Origin: Opitutia bacterium
Lineage (GTDB): Bacteria; Verrucomicrobiota; Verrucomicrobiia; Opitutales; Opitutaceae
Direction of reading: 5' to 3'
Assembly: GCA_025360615.1 (NCBI GenBank)
Contig: JANYBX010000200.1
Location: 1-40,141, forward strand
Length of the DNA stretch: 40,141 bases
Part shown: positions 18,101 to 25,696 of the stretch, piece by piece
Numbering within the stretch: the stretch's first letter is position 1
Layout of the letters: every line of letters begins with the position of its first letter
Notes under the pieces: generated by a model
Database searches by the model: none
The model's input: the letters and a program-made list of their open reading frames with translations, nothing else
Told to the model about the DNA's origin: nothing
Made by a program: the position numbers and the translations under genes

Positions 18101-19010
18101 CGCACCCACCGAGACGCGCCGCGCTGATGGCCGCGCCCGCGCGCCCGGTGCCGGCTTCCGCTCCTCCGCCACGGGCCATTTCACGTGGCAGCTCAACGGC
18201 GACAAAACCGCGCTCGAAAAACTTTACGCCTCCCAAATCGAAGACTGCGCCAATCTCGAATACATCAACACCGAGGGCAGTCTCTGGATCGATCGCGTCG
18301 GCGCACCCACGGCGGAACTCCAACGCGCCCGCCTCGGTGGAGTCGCCCTGATCCGCAACGGCCTCTACCCCGGCCACGTCGTGAGTTGGAAATTCACCGC
18401 GCCGGCGAACGATCAGAGCGTCGCCATCCTTCTCCCCGATGCCACGCCGACCTCCTTCACAGTCATCGCCTACAACCTCGAAAAAACTCCCGTCCACGCG
18501 ACGATGACCGGCTGGAACATCGACCCCGGCCAATGGGAAATCACCCAAGGCCTCGACGCCAACAACGACGACACCGCCGACGGCCCCATCGCCACCCGCA
18601 CTGCGTCGCTGGGCCGCTCGCAATCCCTCGAACTCACGCTCGCTCCGCGCGCGACCACGATCTTCACCTTCAAACTCAAAACTCCCGGCACGCCCTACTG
18701 GTCACGCCCCGACCTCGGCCTCGATCCCGAAGACATCCTCATCCGCGACCGCGAAGTCCGCGTCACCGTTCACAATGTTGGTGCCGTGTCCGCGTCAGTC
18801 GCCCGCGTCGTGGCCAAATCGCGCACCGGCCAAATCCTCGCCACCGCCGCGACACCCCTCATCGCCGCCCCGCTCGATCTCCAACCAAAGACGGCCGAGA
18901 TCACTCTCACGCTCCCTGCCAACACCGACCTCACCGGTGGCTCCGTCGAGATCGAACCTTCCGCCGACATCGAAGAACTCACCGCGCTCAACAACACCGT
19001 GAGACTCTGA
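15183..19010 (+). CDS. Large multidomain secreted protein: LamG domain, helical-toroid-like region, CARDB-like end
   Basis: The start at ATG 15183 gives 1275 aa and a signal peptide (LTSALLIAFFGSLDLPAAPA). Residues about 35-260 are a LamG-like domain (WTHLALAWDETRGIRFYVNG, GGDIDEIKIHDRMIGDADI). A Trp-rich region follows (about 280-420; KRWWWKANDG). Residues about 700-960 look alpha-helical with conserved-looking acidic and aromatic residues (FGGGISDDVDLTNTWPG, DELHSYEEGINCL, RPPDGSGRAWTPVAI, FPWHVFWGAWKWTGDRRYL), resembling the (alpha/alpha) barrels of polysaccharide lyases and hydrolases. The last 90 residues resemble a CARDB domain (VRVTVHNVGAVSA, EELTALNNTV). I do not recognise a named family for the core. 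Context suggests a polysaccharide-active protein; the enzymatic role is inference. Confidence 0.85.
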   Translation: MSSPFPFHSRPLTSALLIAFFGSLDLPAAPALDGLLFHLSGDHGTTADLAAPGTAEPTFVNDVSTIADGARGPALRCEDLQRLAWSAPGNIYAQRGTLSFFWRSRYPVGPTAFPLFRVSYGDHSSWDMTWLRLDYNGHGFDAFVTDANLARTRVSVSLPNFPKPDQWTHLALAWDETRGIRFYVNGQLAGHVETTARYDAALDQFGPHSRIISPHNVQSDYNFVRGGDIDEIKIHDRMIGDADIAALAKGDTPTLPVLAARSLNDPATRAEWWHRYGFDDPKNPPPYYAGPTISVRKVEIHDAYDLKRWWWKANDGIRETTWPGVYNRSRLPGRNDYFQLPDWDCYVDSGRAITFALPDEPVNHIEISGAAFGKMELLPVAAENETASAAKAESILFERAKSHEKTIHTPKQNLTARKIRFTNVAQEEPIGELVAYNVTAGREPTGSAKLSYQLGTISPDDTALGSLPTLIAGRYPRDEISLMVAAPTAGGKAIKPSEVHAGFQLPLVHVVVPANSNSDGLDGIAIDLPALNVKPTHGAFFPLNIQVKDPLWPARNLLDFTFSVKPGEAKTLWLDLRDRVLPEGKPLWITLAAAGADFSATSLEGAQLRLVFKPREAARAEHELDRFTQARDSYAMLVEEHPKSPKLALWVRFEADLTDLLRVNPQHQLGLQYALAAGIPAARPAFTQPAPPPDVPLWAFRQTELLGRVKKFVLWYIDHRQVAAGDFGGGISDDVDLTNTWPGLALMGAEPEKIQHSLHALLEAAFKNGMFTNGLPTIQADELHSYEEGINCLAQNLLLEFGSPRQLERAMATARGVETITGINAAGHRHIRSSYYSGTKIAEEEPWGRAKPYSYLVLQPGQLLVDFNGSPTAKKYMLELADGLLAHRPPDGSGRAWTPVAIRFSDDHEIETTRGYFPWHVFWGAWKWTGDRRYLSPLLDSGLGTLASVSANTLDLLDLRADWGARLLSGERAAPTETRRADGRARAPGAGFRSSATGHFTWQLNGDKTALEKLYASQIEDCANLEYINTEGSLWIDRVGAPTAELQRARLGGVALIRNGLYPGHVVSWKFTAPANDQSVAILLPDATPTSFTVIAYNLEKTPVHATMTGWNIDPGQWEITQGLDANNDDTADGPIATRTASLGRSQSLELTLAPRATTIFTFKLKTPGTPYWSRPDLGLDPEDILIRDREVRVTVHNVGAVSASVARVVAKSRTGQILATAATPLIAAPLDLQPKTAEITLTLPANTDLTGGSVEIEPSADIEELTALNNTVRL

Positions 19011-19021
19011 ATCCAAGGTAG

Positions 19022-19043
19022 GGCGGGTTATCCCTAACCCGCC
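19022..19043. repeat. Short hairpin repeat (REP-like)
   Basis: GGCGGGTTA-TCCC-TAACCCGCC is a perfect 9 bp stem with a 4-nt loop 11 nt after the large LamG gene. There is no T-run, so it looks more like a REP-type palindrome than a terminator, although it could still stabilise or end the transcript. Confidence 0.6.
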
Positions 19044-19138
19044 GTCCGAAAAACTGCACGCACCGTCCGCCCCGCTCGGTGCCTCCTCCGACAACTTTAT
19101 TCGTGCCCATCCGCGATCACCGTGTTTAGAAAAATCCC

Positions 19139-19930
19139 ATGACCATTCGCGAACCTGAAGCCATCGATCTCGCCACGCCCTCCGGCCCGATGAGGACGTT
19201 TATTTTTCGTCCGCAAGCTCCCGGCCGATATCCCGGCCTCGTTCTCTACTCGGAAATTTTTCAAGTCACCGGGCCCATCCGCCGCACCGCCGCGCTGCTC
19301 GCCGGCCACGGCTTCGTCGTCGCCGCGCCGGAAATTTATCACGAATACGAACCCGCCGGCACCGTGCTCGCCTACGACCAAGCCGGTGCCGACCGCGGCA
19401 ACGCCCTCAAGACCACCAAGCCCCTCGCCGCCTACGATGCCGACGCGCGCGCCGCGCTCGACTTCCTCAAAAGCTACGCGCCCTGCACCGGCCACCTCGG
19501 CGTCATGGGCATCTGCATCGGTGGCCACCTCGCCTTCCGCGCCGCGATGAATCCCGACGTGCTCGCCGTCGCCTGCTTCTACGCGACCGACATCCACAAA
19601 CGCGGCCTCGGCCTCGGGATGAACGACAACACCCTCGACCGCGTCGCCGAAATCAAAGGCGAAGCCCTCATGATCTACGGCCGGCAAGACCCGCACGTCC
19701 CCCTCGAAGGTCGTCAAAAAGTTCAGGCTGCGCTCGTCGCCGCCGGCACGAATTTCACCTGGCACGAGTTCAACGGCGCGCACGCCTTCCTGCGCGACGA
19801 AGGCTATCGTTACGACCCCGAGCTCGCCCTCCAATGCTACCGCCTCGCCCTCGACCTCTTCCGCCGCAAACTCGGCGAAGGCGACCAACACACCGCCGCA
19901 GTCAGCGAAGGGACGGAGACGAAGCACTAA
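19139..19930 (+). CDS. Dienelactone hydrolase family alpha/beta hydrolase
   Basis: 263 aa, cytoplasmic (no signal peptide). The dienelactone hydrolase triad is visible: Cys in GICIGGH (nucleophile elbow G-x-C-x-G-G, about residue 125), Asp in GRQDPHVP (about 182) and His in NGAHAFLRDE (about 218). The N-terminal motif RTFIFRPQ and the YSEIFQVTGPIR helix are also typical. Members hydrolyse lactones or esters such as dienelactone; the physiological substrate here is unknown. Only 13 bp separate it from the small membrane protein downstream, but the base composition changes sharply, so an operon is uncertain. Confidence 0.88.
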   Translation: MTIREPEAIDLATPSGPMRTFIFRPQAPGRYPGLVLYSEIFQVTGPIRRTAALLAGHGFVVAAPEIYHEYEPAGTVLAYDQAGADRGNALKTTKPLAAYDADARAALDFLKSYAPCTGHLGVMGICIGGHLAFRAAMNPDVLAVACFYATDIHKRGLGLGMNDNTLDRVAEIKGEALMIYGRQDPHVPLEGRQKVQAALVAAGTNFTWHEFNGAHAFLRDEGYRYDPELALQCYRLALDLFRRKLGEGDQHTAAVSEGTETKH

Positions 19931-19943
19931 GGCGAATTCGAGC

Positions 19944-20441
19944 ATGAACGAATTTCTAAACAAGAAACTTGTTGCCCATTTGGTAAGTGGGAGTGCGCGC
20001 CACGGCTCGGTGTCGAGCGATGGCATCATGCTATCTTACAGCCGCAGATACAGGAGGTTCTCGTTCCTGTCCTCGGCCGTGTTTATCTGCCTCCTACTAG
20101 CACTCGTATTTAACTGGTCCGCGTTGTGGTCGAGAGGAGAGCCCAAACAGAAGGTTGCGATGATCGCTTTCCTGCCGTTCGGACCCTTGATGAGCGCGGG
20201 GTTGATACTCTCAGCCAGAAATAGAAAAATCTTTTTTGGCCACGATGGGATCGCCGAATGGAATTTTATCGGCCGACGCAAATTCACTTCGTGGAGTGAA
20301 GTGGCCTCCGTCGAACATGATCCCATCCAGGACAACGTGGTGATAAAGCACGTTGGGGGAAACAAGACTGAGTTTAGCGCGCTCTTCGATGGCTTCGAAG
20401 AGCTCAAAGCAATGCTGGTGGCGAATCCCCCGAAATCGTAA
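19944..20441 (+). CDS. Small two-TM membrane protein with PH-like tail, unrecognised
   Basis: 165 aa. Two hydrophobic segments (FSFLSSAVFICLLLALVFNW, about 40-60, and MIAFLPFGPLMSAGLIL, about 73-90) are followed by a soluble domain of about 70 residues with a strand-rich pattern (KIFFGHDGIAEW, RRKFTSWSEVASVEHD, NVVIKHVGG, DGFEELKAML) like the PH-type domains of small bacterial membrane proteins. Codon use is lower in GC than the flanking genes (AAG/AAA, GTT, TTG codons are common), which hints at recent acquisition. Function unknown. Confidence 0.65.
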   Translation: MNEFLNKKLVAHLVSGSARHGSVSSDGIMLSYSRRYRRFSFLSSAVFICLLLALVFNWSALWSRGEPKQKVAMIAFLPFGPLMSAGLILSARNRKIFFGHDGIAEWNFIGRRKFTSWSEVASVEHDPIQDNVVIKHVGGNKTEFSALFDGFEELKAMLVANPPKS

Positions 20442-20607
20442 TGCCGCCCTGCTCAATATTCCCCGCGCTCGCCTCATAGCACGCTTGCCGCCACGCGCGA
20501 CCGCTCTGCCGTCCGCCCCCATGTAATGTTCATGGGATCCGAACAGCCTACCGTGCGGGAGCGGCGGCCAGTCGAGAGATCCTCGCAGGCTTCGGCACTC
20601 GCGCCGC

Positions 20608-21489
20608 TCACTTCTCCGCAAACTCCGGCGGCACTGCGGTGATCGGGCTCAGCTCGACGTTACGATAAAAAATTTCGGCACCCTCGGACTGGAGGAGGAT
20701 TTTCCCCGCAGTCAGCGTCGCAGGGGCCGCGCCGTCGAGGCGCGTGGCTTTTTTCAGCCGCATGACGACTGTGCCGTTCACGATGTGGATGCTCTCGTCG
20801 CCCACGCAGACGAGTTCGATCGTGTTCCACTCGCCGTGCGGCTTCTCGCGGTCTTCGAGCCGGATGCAGCGATTGCCCACTGGCGGTTGCTCAAGGAAAT
20901 CGGTTGGCTCACCTTTTGGGTCGTAATAGAAAAGCCGTTTCGTGGGATCGGGATGACGCGCCGAAACCGTCATCTGGCAGCCGATGGCGAAAAGATCGCC
21001 GCAATCGCGTTCCTGAATTTGGAGCTCAGGCGAGCGCGGCCAGGTCTTGCCGTTGAAATTCCAAGCGCTGTGCACGTGGTAGAGCAGGCCGCTGTCGCGC
21101 TGCGTCGCATCCTTCTCGCGGGGAGCCCACTTCTTGTCACCCCACTTGAACTGCAGTTTCAAGTGGTAGTTGGAAAATTCCTCCTTCGTCGTGATGCCGC
21201 CGAAAACCTGACCGGAAATGTGAATCGCCGGCTGACCATCGACGGTCTCGACCTTGAACACCCCGAGCGGATCGCGATTCGTGCCGATGGGCTGAGTGTA
21301 GTTCCCCTTGTCGTCCTTCGGCTCGTCGGGCAGCGCGACGCTCGCGTGGGGCTTGGCGAGCCAGGTATCCCAGCCCGTGAGATCCTTGCCATTCCAGAGC
21401 GGGCGCCAGGTGGATTCCGCCGCGGGCAACCAGCTCGCCGCCACCATCGCCAGCAATACACAACGCAGGGGTAATTTCGGGTAACGCAT
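20608..21489 (-). CDS. Secreted DUF1080 (3-keto-disaccharide hydrolase-like) protein
   Basis: I start it at ATG 21489 (MRYPKLPLRCVLLAM), giving a signal peptide and 293 aa. The single DUF1080 jelly roll shows WRPLWNGKDLTGWD, GVFKVETVDGQPAIHISG, NYHLKLQFKWGDKKW, DSGLLYHVHSAW, SPELQIQERDCGDLFAIG, GEWNTIELVCVGDESIHIVNG and a C-terminal KILLQSEGAEIFYRNVEL. This subgroup is longer than the one at 9974-10744. Its start codon context and the 13-mer CGGCCAGTCCGCG about 50 bp upstream are repeated ahead of the broken paralog at 22241, so the two probably arose by duplication. Confidence 0.88.
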   Translation of the reverse strand: MRYPKLPLRCVLLAMVAASWLPAAESTWRPLWNGKDLTGWDTWLAKPHASVALPDEPKDDKGNYTQPIGTNRDPLGVFKVETVDGQPAIHISGQVFGGITTKEEFSNYHLKLQFKWGDKKWAPREKDATQRDSGLLYHVHSAWNFNGKTWPRSPELQIQERDCGDLFAIGCQMTVSARHPDPTKRLFYYDPKGEPTDFLEQPPVGNRCIRLEDREKPHGEWNTIELVCVGDESIHIVNGTVVMRLKKATRLDGAAPATLTAGKILLQSEGAEIFYRNVELSPITAVPPEFAEK

Positions 21490-21572
21490 CGTGCGTGAAA
21501 CCTGCGTGACCGCCGCGCGGGCACAAATCTCTTTCCCACGGCCAGTCCGCGTAACCGACCAAAGCCGCATTT

Positions 21573-21651
21573 TGGAGGCGGGGTGCCCTCACCCCGCATT
21601 CGCGTCACTCGCACTATCACGTCAATGCGGGGTGAAGGCACCCCGCCTCCA
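21573..21651. repeat. 28 bp inverted repeat with 23-nt loop
   Basis: Left arm begins TGGAGGCGGGGTGCCC and right arm ends GGCACCCCGCCTCCA; they pair over 28 bp with one mismatch (21573-21600 against 21624-21651). It sits upstream of the DUF1080 gene and downstream of the composite pseudogene. It resembles a dispersed REP/BIME-type palindrome, and may mark the rearranged segment. Confidence 0.75.
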
Positions 21652-21694
21652 TTTAATAGATGTGACGCGCAAAACTCGCGCGCCCTATCTGCAC

Positions 21695-22241
21695 TCACTG
21701 CAACGGCAGTGGCAGCGCGCGGTAGCGCGCGGAGAGGTCATCGAGGATCTGGCTCGTGACCTGCGTCTTCACGTCGTCGCCGGTCTTCATCGTTTTCGCC
21801 GGGGTGAAATTTCCCAGCAGCGCGCAATAGTCGCTGTTGACCATGATGCCGAGCAGCTCGCCCGTCTTGCTAAAGACGAGGTCGCCGCGCGAGGGCGAGA
21901 AATCGCCGAAGATGCGTTTGAAAATCCGGTTGTCCACGCGCACAAAGCCGGGCTGCGAAGCGTCGAGCTTGAAGCCGACTTCGCCGTAGCCTTTGCCGCC
22001 GCCGTTCACGAGCACCGCCTCGGGAAACTTAAAGGGATCGGCCGCGAGGGGATAAGCTTTCGCACCGAGCGCGGTCATTTGTTCCTCCATGACGGGGAGG
22101 ACCACGATGCGCGGATCGTGCGCGAGAAATTCGATCCTGGCCGTTCCAAATCTGGCGCCACGCCGGTGCCGTGACGCTCGACGAACACGCGAAAAAAATG
22201 GCGAGGAGCGAGAGGAGTAAAAGCACTTTGGGGTAACGCAT
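21695..22241 (-). pseudogene. Composite pseudogene: DUF1080 signal region joined to the 3' end of a coiled-coil protein gene
   Basis: From ATG 22241 the frame reads MRYPKVLLLLSLLAIFF ... WRQIWNGQD, the signal peptide and first strand of a DUF1080 protein. At about 22134-22145 the similarity stops and the sequence becomes a near copy of the 3' end of the gene at 26210-27613, in a different frame. That part encodes 134 residues with about nine differences from the intact protein (GAKAYPLA.DPFKFPEAVLV, SRGDLVFSKTGELLGI, ending YRALPLPLQ). The junction carries the shared tetramer GATC. The two halves are out of frame, so no fusion protein is expected. The ORF drawn at 21695-22105 lacks a natural start. 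Confidence 0.85.
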
Positions 22242-22364
22242 GGAGTTCGACGCTGCCATGCGCAGGATTCAGCTCAAACCTGTTCTCCGCGGCCAGTCCG
22301 CGGGGGTTTCACCGTAAAAATCTCCGCGCTTGGCGCTCAACGGCACCCTGCCTTGCTTGACTCC

Positions 22365-23225
22365 GTGAAACTTTCCGTGCCCGGAAAACCCTATTGGTGG
22401 CAATGGCCCACGATGCTTTCACTCGATGCACCGGCGGTCGCAGTGCTGTGGCAGAGCCTGATCGCACACGTCGCGGGTGGCCCGCTGCGCTGGCACCACC
22501 GCTTCGTGCTCGGCACCTCCGTCTGGCTCGCCTACGCGGCCGACCGGTGGATCGAGGGATGGCGCCTCGCGCCGGGACAGGTGCGGACGCAGCGCCATTT
22601 TTTTTATCAACGCGCACGCTGGCCGATCGCGCTGCTGTGGCTCGCCATCCTAGTGACCGCGGTGGGAACCGCCCGGCAGTTTTTAACCCGGCACGAATTT
22701 CTCGCCGGCCTGCTGCTGCTGCTCCCCGTGCTCGTTTATTTGCTTTCGCACCAACTGGCGCACCGAACGCACCGCTGGCGCGCGCCCAAGGAGCTTTGTG
22801 TCGCCACGCTGCTGACCGGCGGTGTCGCGCTTTTTCCCTGCACCCAGCCCGGCGCTGCGCTTCAACCCGCGCTGGTCGCCCTCGGTCTTTTCGCACTGCT
22901 GTGCTTCACCAATTGCGTGCTCATTTCGACGTGGGAACGCGAGGTCGATGCGATGCACGGGCAAACCTCCCTCGCTCTTCAATTCGATCGCGCGTCCCGT
23001 CACAGCCGGCTGCTGCCTTGGATCGCAGCCATCGCCGCCGGAATCATCGCGCTCACGCTGAAGCAGCCCTACCGCATCGCCGCCCTTTGTGCGATGGGCA
23101 GCGCCCTGTTGCTCGGAGCGGTGGACTTGGTCGAGCGTCGTTCGGGCTGGCAACTCGCTCGCGTGCTCGCCGATGCCGTGCTGCTCACGCCGCTCATTCC
23201 GTTGTTGGCTGGATTATGGTCATGA
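22365..23225 (+). CDS. Polytopic membrane protein, weakly UbiA-like
   Basis: About 286 aa with around eight hydrophobic segments. The pattern AYAADRWIEGW after the second segment recalls the Asp-rich motif of UbiA prenyltransferases, and RAPKELCVATLLTGGVALF and SWEREVDA-like text (STWEREVDAMHG) recall the second polar motif, but the canonical NDxxDxxxD is absent. The start is uncertain: TTG 22353, GTG 22365, GTG 22377 and ATG 22413 are all in frame with no strong ribosome site. Its stop overlaps the methyltransferase start as ATGA, so the two are translationally coupled and probably serve one pathway, perhaps modification of a lipid. Confidence 0.7.
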   Translation: MKLSVPGKPYWWQWPTMLSLDAPAVAVLWQSLIAHVAGGPLRWHHRFVLGTSVWLAYAADRWIEGWRLAPGQVRTQRHFFYQRARWPIALLWLAILVTAVGTARQFLTRHEFLAGLLLLLPVLVYLLSHQLAHRTHRWRAPKELCVATLLTGGVALFPCTQPGAALQPALVALGLFALLCFTNCVLISTWEREVDAMHGQTSLALQFDRASRHSRLLPWIAAIAAGIIALTLKQPYRIAALCAMGSALLLGAVDLVERRSGWQLARVLADAVLLTPLIPLLAGLWS

Positions 23226-23881
23226 GTTCCGCGCCCGCCAATTTCGATGGCCTTGTCGGGATCTACCGCGCCCTCGAATGGGTCGCCTTTGGGCGCGATC
23301 TGGAGCGAGCGCGTTTCATTCACCTCGCGCAATTGCAGGCCTGCCGCGACATCCTCGTGCTCGGCGAAGGCGATGGACGCGCCCTCGCGCGATTGCTCCC
23401 TCTCGCACCGCACGCCCACGTTCATTGCCTCGACGTCAGCCCGGCCATGCTCAATCGCGCCGCAGCCCGCCTCAGTTCGCCCGACCGCTCCCGGGTCACC
23501 TTCGAAACTGCAAATATCCTCACTGCCCATCTGCCCGGAAGACGTTTCGACGCCGTGGTGACGCTGTTCTTCCTGGACTGTTTCACAGCGAGCGAAGTCG
23601 CCAGCGTCGTCGAGAAGGTTCAGGCGAGTTTGCGGCCCGGCGCCACTTGGCTCTTCGCCGATTTCTCGCTGCCCGCCCGCGGGTTTGCCCGGCTGCGGGC
23701 GCGGGTTTGGCTCTCAGTCCTCTATGCCTTTTTTCGATGGCAGACCAAGCTGTCGGCCCGCGCGCTTCCCCCGTCGGAGCAACTTCTGGCAGAAGCCGGC
23801 TGGTGCCGAATAGCGGAATGCGAATTTCAGGACGGCCTCGTGCGGAGTGTGGTTTTCAACCAACCTGGCTCGCGCACGTGA
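23222..23881 (+). CDS. Class I SAM-dependent methyltransferase
   Basis: 219 aa from the ATG in the ATGA overlap with the upstream gene. Motif I is ILVLGEGDGRALARLL (SAM-binding Gly loop, about residues 45-60), the acidic end of strand 2 is HCLDVSPAML, and FDAVVTLFFLDCF is the motif IV region, followed by LRPGATWLFADFSLPA. This is the small-molecule Methyltransf_25/11 type without an extra substrate domain. Its 3' end overlaps the convergent CLC gene by 55 bp. The link with the UbiA-like partner suggests a quinone- or isoprenoid-like substrate, which is inference. Confidence 0.85.
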   Translation: MSSAPANFDGLVGIYRALEWVAFGRDLERARFIHLAQLQACRDILVLGEGDGRALARLLPLAPHAHVHCLDVSPAMLNRAAARLSSPDRSRVTFETANILTAHLPGRRFDAVVTLFFLDCFTASEVASVVEKVQASLRPGATWLFADFSLPARGFARLRARVWLSVLYAFFRWQTKLSARALPPSEQLLAEAGWCRIAECEFQDGLVRSVVFNQPGSRT

Positions 23882-25686
23882 TCCTCGTGCAAGCGATGCA
23901 GGCGGGCTTCCAGCACTGCCGCGCGCCCGAGATAACCGACAATCGCGCGCGGATTTTCCCGCTCGACGATCGGCAGCCGCCCGCAGCGATGGTGCAACAT
24001 TCGCGCGAGCGCCTCACTCAGGGTTTCGTCCGCGTAGCCGACATGAGGCTGCCCGCTGCCAGCTTCGTCCGCCAAAAGTTTTCCATCGGGATCCCGTTCT
24101 AACGCACGCACCAGATCGCCGCGGGTCAGAATTCCCGAGAGTTCGCCCCGTTCATCGGCCAGCAACAGGGCTTGATGTTTGATCAGCGAAGGCTCGCCGG
24201 CCGCAATCCGCTCGGCGATTTCGCCAATCGTGCTCCATGCCGGAATGATCGCCGGGTGCCGGTCCATCGCCGTGGCCACGGTGACTTGTTGGAAAACATC
24301 CACCTCATATTCCTGGTGCACCCGCAGGCCGCGCCGGGCGAGCTTCTCCGTCATGATGGAATTTTTCATCAGGAGCATTGCCACGGCATGCGCCACGACC
24401 ACGACCAGCATCAACGGCAGCACCGCGTCGTAATCGCGCGTCAGCTCAAAGGCGAAAATGATGAACGTGAAAGGCGCGCGCGCCGCCGCCCCGAAAACTC
24501 CCGCCATCGCCACGAGCGCAAACGCGCCCAGCGAAAGCTGCGCCGACGGCGCAATGTGATTGACCGCGCCCGCATACAAACCACCCAGCGCTGCACCCAT
24601 CGTGAACATGGGTGCCAACAAGCCACCCGACGTGCCGGAACCGAGCGACACCAGCAGCGCCAGGCCTTTCGCCACCAGCACCAGTGCGAGCACACCCAGC
24701 GCGAGACGCGCGTTCAAAATATCCGAGATCGTCCCGTAACCGACCCCGAGAATCCGGGGCACAAAAAATCCGATGATGCCCAAGCCGAGGCCGCCAAGCG
24801 CGGGCCACCACATCTCATCGAAGGGCAATTTCTCGAACTGGTCCTCGACCCAGTAGAGCGCGCGGCTGAAGCCCGCGGCTCCGAGTCCACAAAGAACGCC
24901 CAGCGGCAGATACCATCCCAGCGAGGCCGGAAACCCAAAATCCATCGCGCCCACAGTAAACATCGCGCCACGTCCCATGATCAGAAAACGGACGGCCGTC
25001 GCGATCGTGCTCGCGATCACCAGCGGCACAAACGACCGCGCGCGGTATTCAAACAGGAGCAGCTCGATCGCCAGGATCACCGCGGCAATGGGCGTGCTAA
25101 ACGTCGCCGCCATTCCGGCTGCCGCTCCGCTCGCGAGCAGCACTTTTCGCTCTGAGGCGGTCAGGTGCAGCGCCTGCCCGATCATCGAGCCGATCGCGCC
25201 GCCGGTCTGGATGATCGGTCCCTCCGCGCCAAACGGGCCGCCGGTGCCGATGGCCACGGCGACCGACGCGGGCTTCAGCAGGGCCACGCGTGGTGAAATC
25301 CGGCTTTGGTTAAACAGCACCGCCTCCATCGCCTCTGGAATTCCATGTCCGCGAATTTTCGAGGAGCCATACTTTGCCATCAGTCCCACCACCAGCCCAC
25401 CGAGCACGGGCACGACGACCACCCATCCACCCAGCGCATGATCCGTCACATCGCGATGCTCCAGCGACCAATGGTGGTAAAATACCAAGTTCGAAACCAG
25501 CGTGATCAGCGCGTAAAGGCCATAGGCCGCGAACCCGGCGGCCGCTCCAATCAGTGCCGCCAGCGCCATGACAGGGAAAAGCCGCTCACGCATCACCAGT
25601 GGGGCCGCAGGCCGGCCCATGGGGCCTGAATGCGAACCGCTCCGCGATTTTCGGGACGAGGGAGACTTGGGGGTCGATGAGGACAT
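23827..25686 (-). CDS. CLC-type chloride channel/transporter with C-terminal CBS pair
   Basis: 619 aa. The CLC filter motifs are present: GHGIPEA (GxGIP), GPFGAEGPIIQ (GxEGP, with the gating Glu) and GTSGGLLAPMFTMGA (GxFxP region), within about 10-12 membrane helices (residues 35-455). Residues about 480-600 form two CBS domains (PAWSTIGEIAERI ... GILTRGDLVRAL; DETLSEALARMLHHRCGRLPIVE). CLC proteins move Cl- or exchange it for H+; CBS domains usually bind nucleotides and regulate gating. The first 30 residues are Ser/Arg-rich and could be untranslated; ATG at 25593 (MRERLFPVM) is an alternative start. It is divergent from a MarR gene with a palindrome between. Confidence 0.92.
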   Translation of the reverse strand: MSSSTPKSPSSRKSRSGSHSGPMGRPAAPLVMRERLFPVMALAALIGAAAGFAAYGLYALITLVSNLVFYHHWSLEHRDVTDHALGGWVVVVPVLGGLVVGLMAKYGSSKIRGHGIPEAMEAVLFNQSRISPRVALLKPASVAVAIGTGGPFGAEGPIIQTGGAIGSMIGQALHLTASERKVLLASGAAAGMAATFSTPIAAVILAIELLLFEYRARSFVPLVIASTIATAVRFLIMGRGAMFTVGAMDFGFPASLGWYLPLGVLCGLGAAGFSRALYWVEDQFEKLPFDEMWWPALGGLGLGIIGFFVPRILGVGYGTISDILNARLALGVLALVLVAKGLALLVSLGSGTSGGLLAPMFTMGAALGGLYAGAVNHIAPSAQLSLGAFALVAMAGVFGAAARAPFTFIIFAFELTRDYDAVLPLMLVVVVAHAVAMLLMKNSIMTEKLARRGLRVHQEYEVDVFQQVTVATAMDRHPAIIPAWSTIGEIAERIAAGEPSLIKHQALLLADERGELSGILTRGDLVRALERDPDGKLLADEAGSGQPHVGYADETLSEALARMLHHRCGRLPIVERENPRAIVGYLGRAAVLEARLHRLHEDHVREPGWLKTTLRTRPS

Positions 25687-25696
25687 GCTCCCACAA

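Noticed and set aside
16986-18623. 545-aa minus ORF inside the large LamG protein
   Set aside because: Antisense shadow with no recognisable motif.
19022-19043. Rho-independent terminator after the large LamG gene
   Set aside because: Good stem but no T-run on either strand; listed as a repeat instead.
21695-22105. 136-aa ORF as a stand-alone gene
   Set aside because: It starts in the middle of a domain at a GTG with no ribosome site; it is the 3' fragment of a broken copy.
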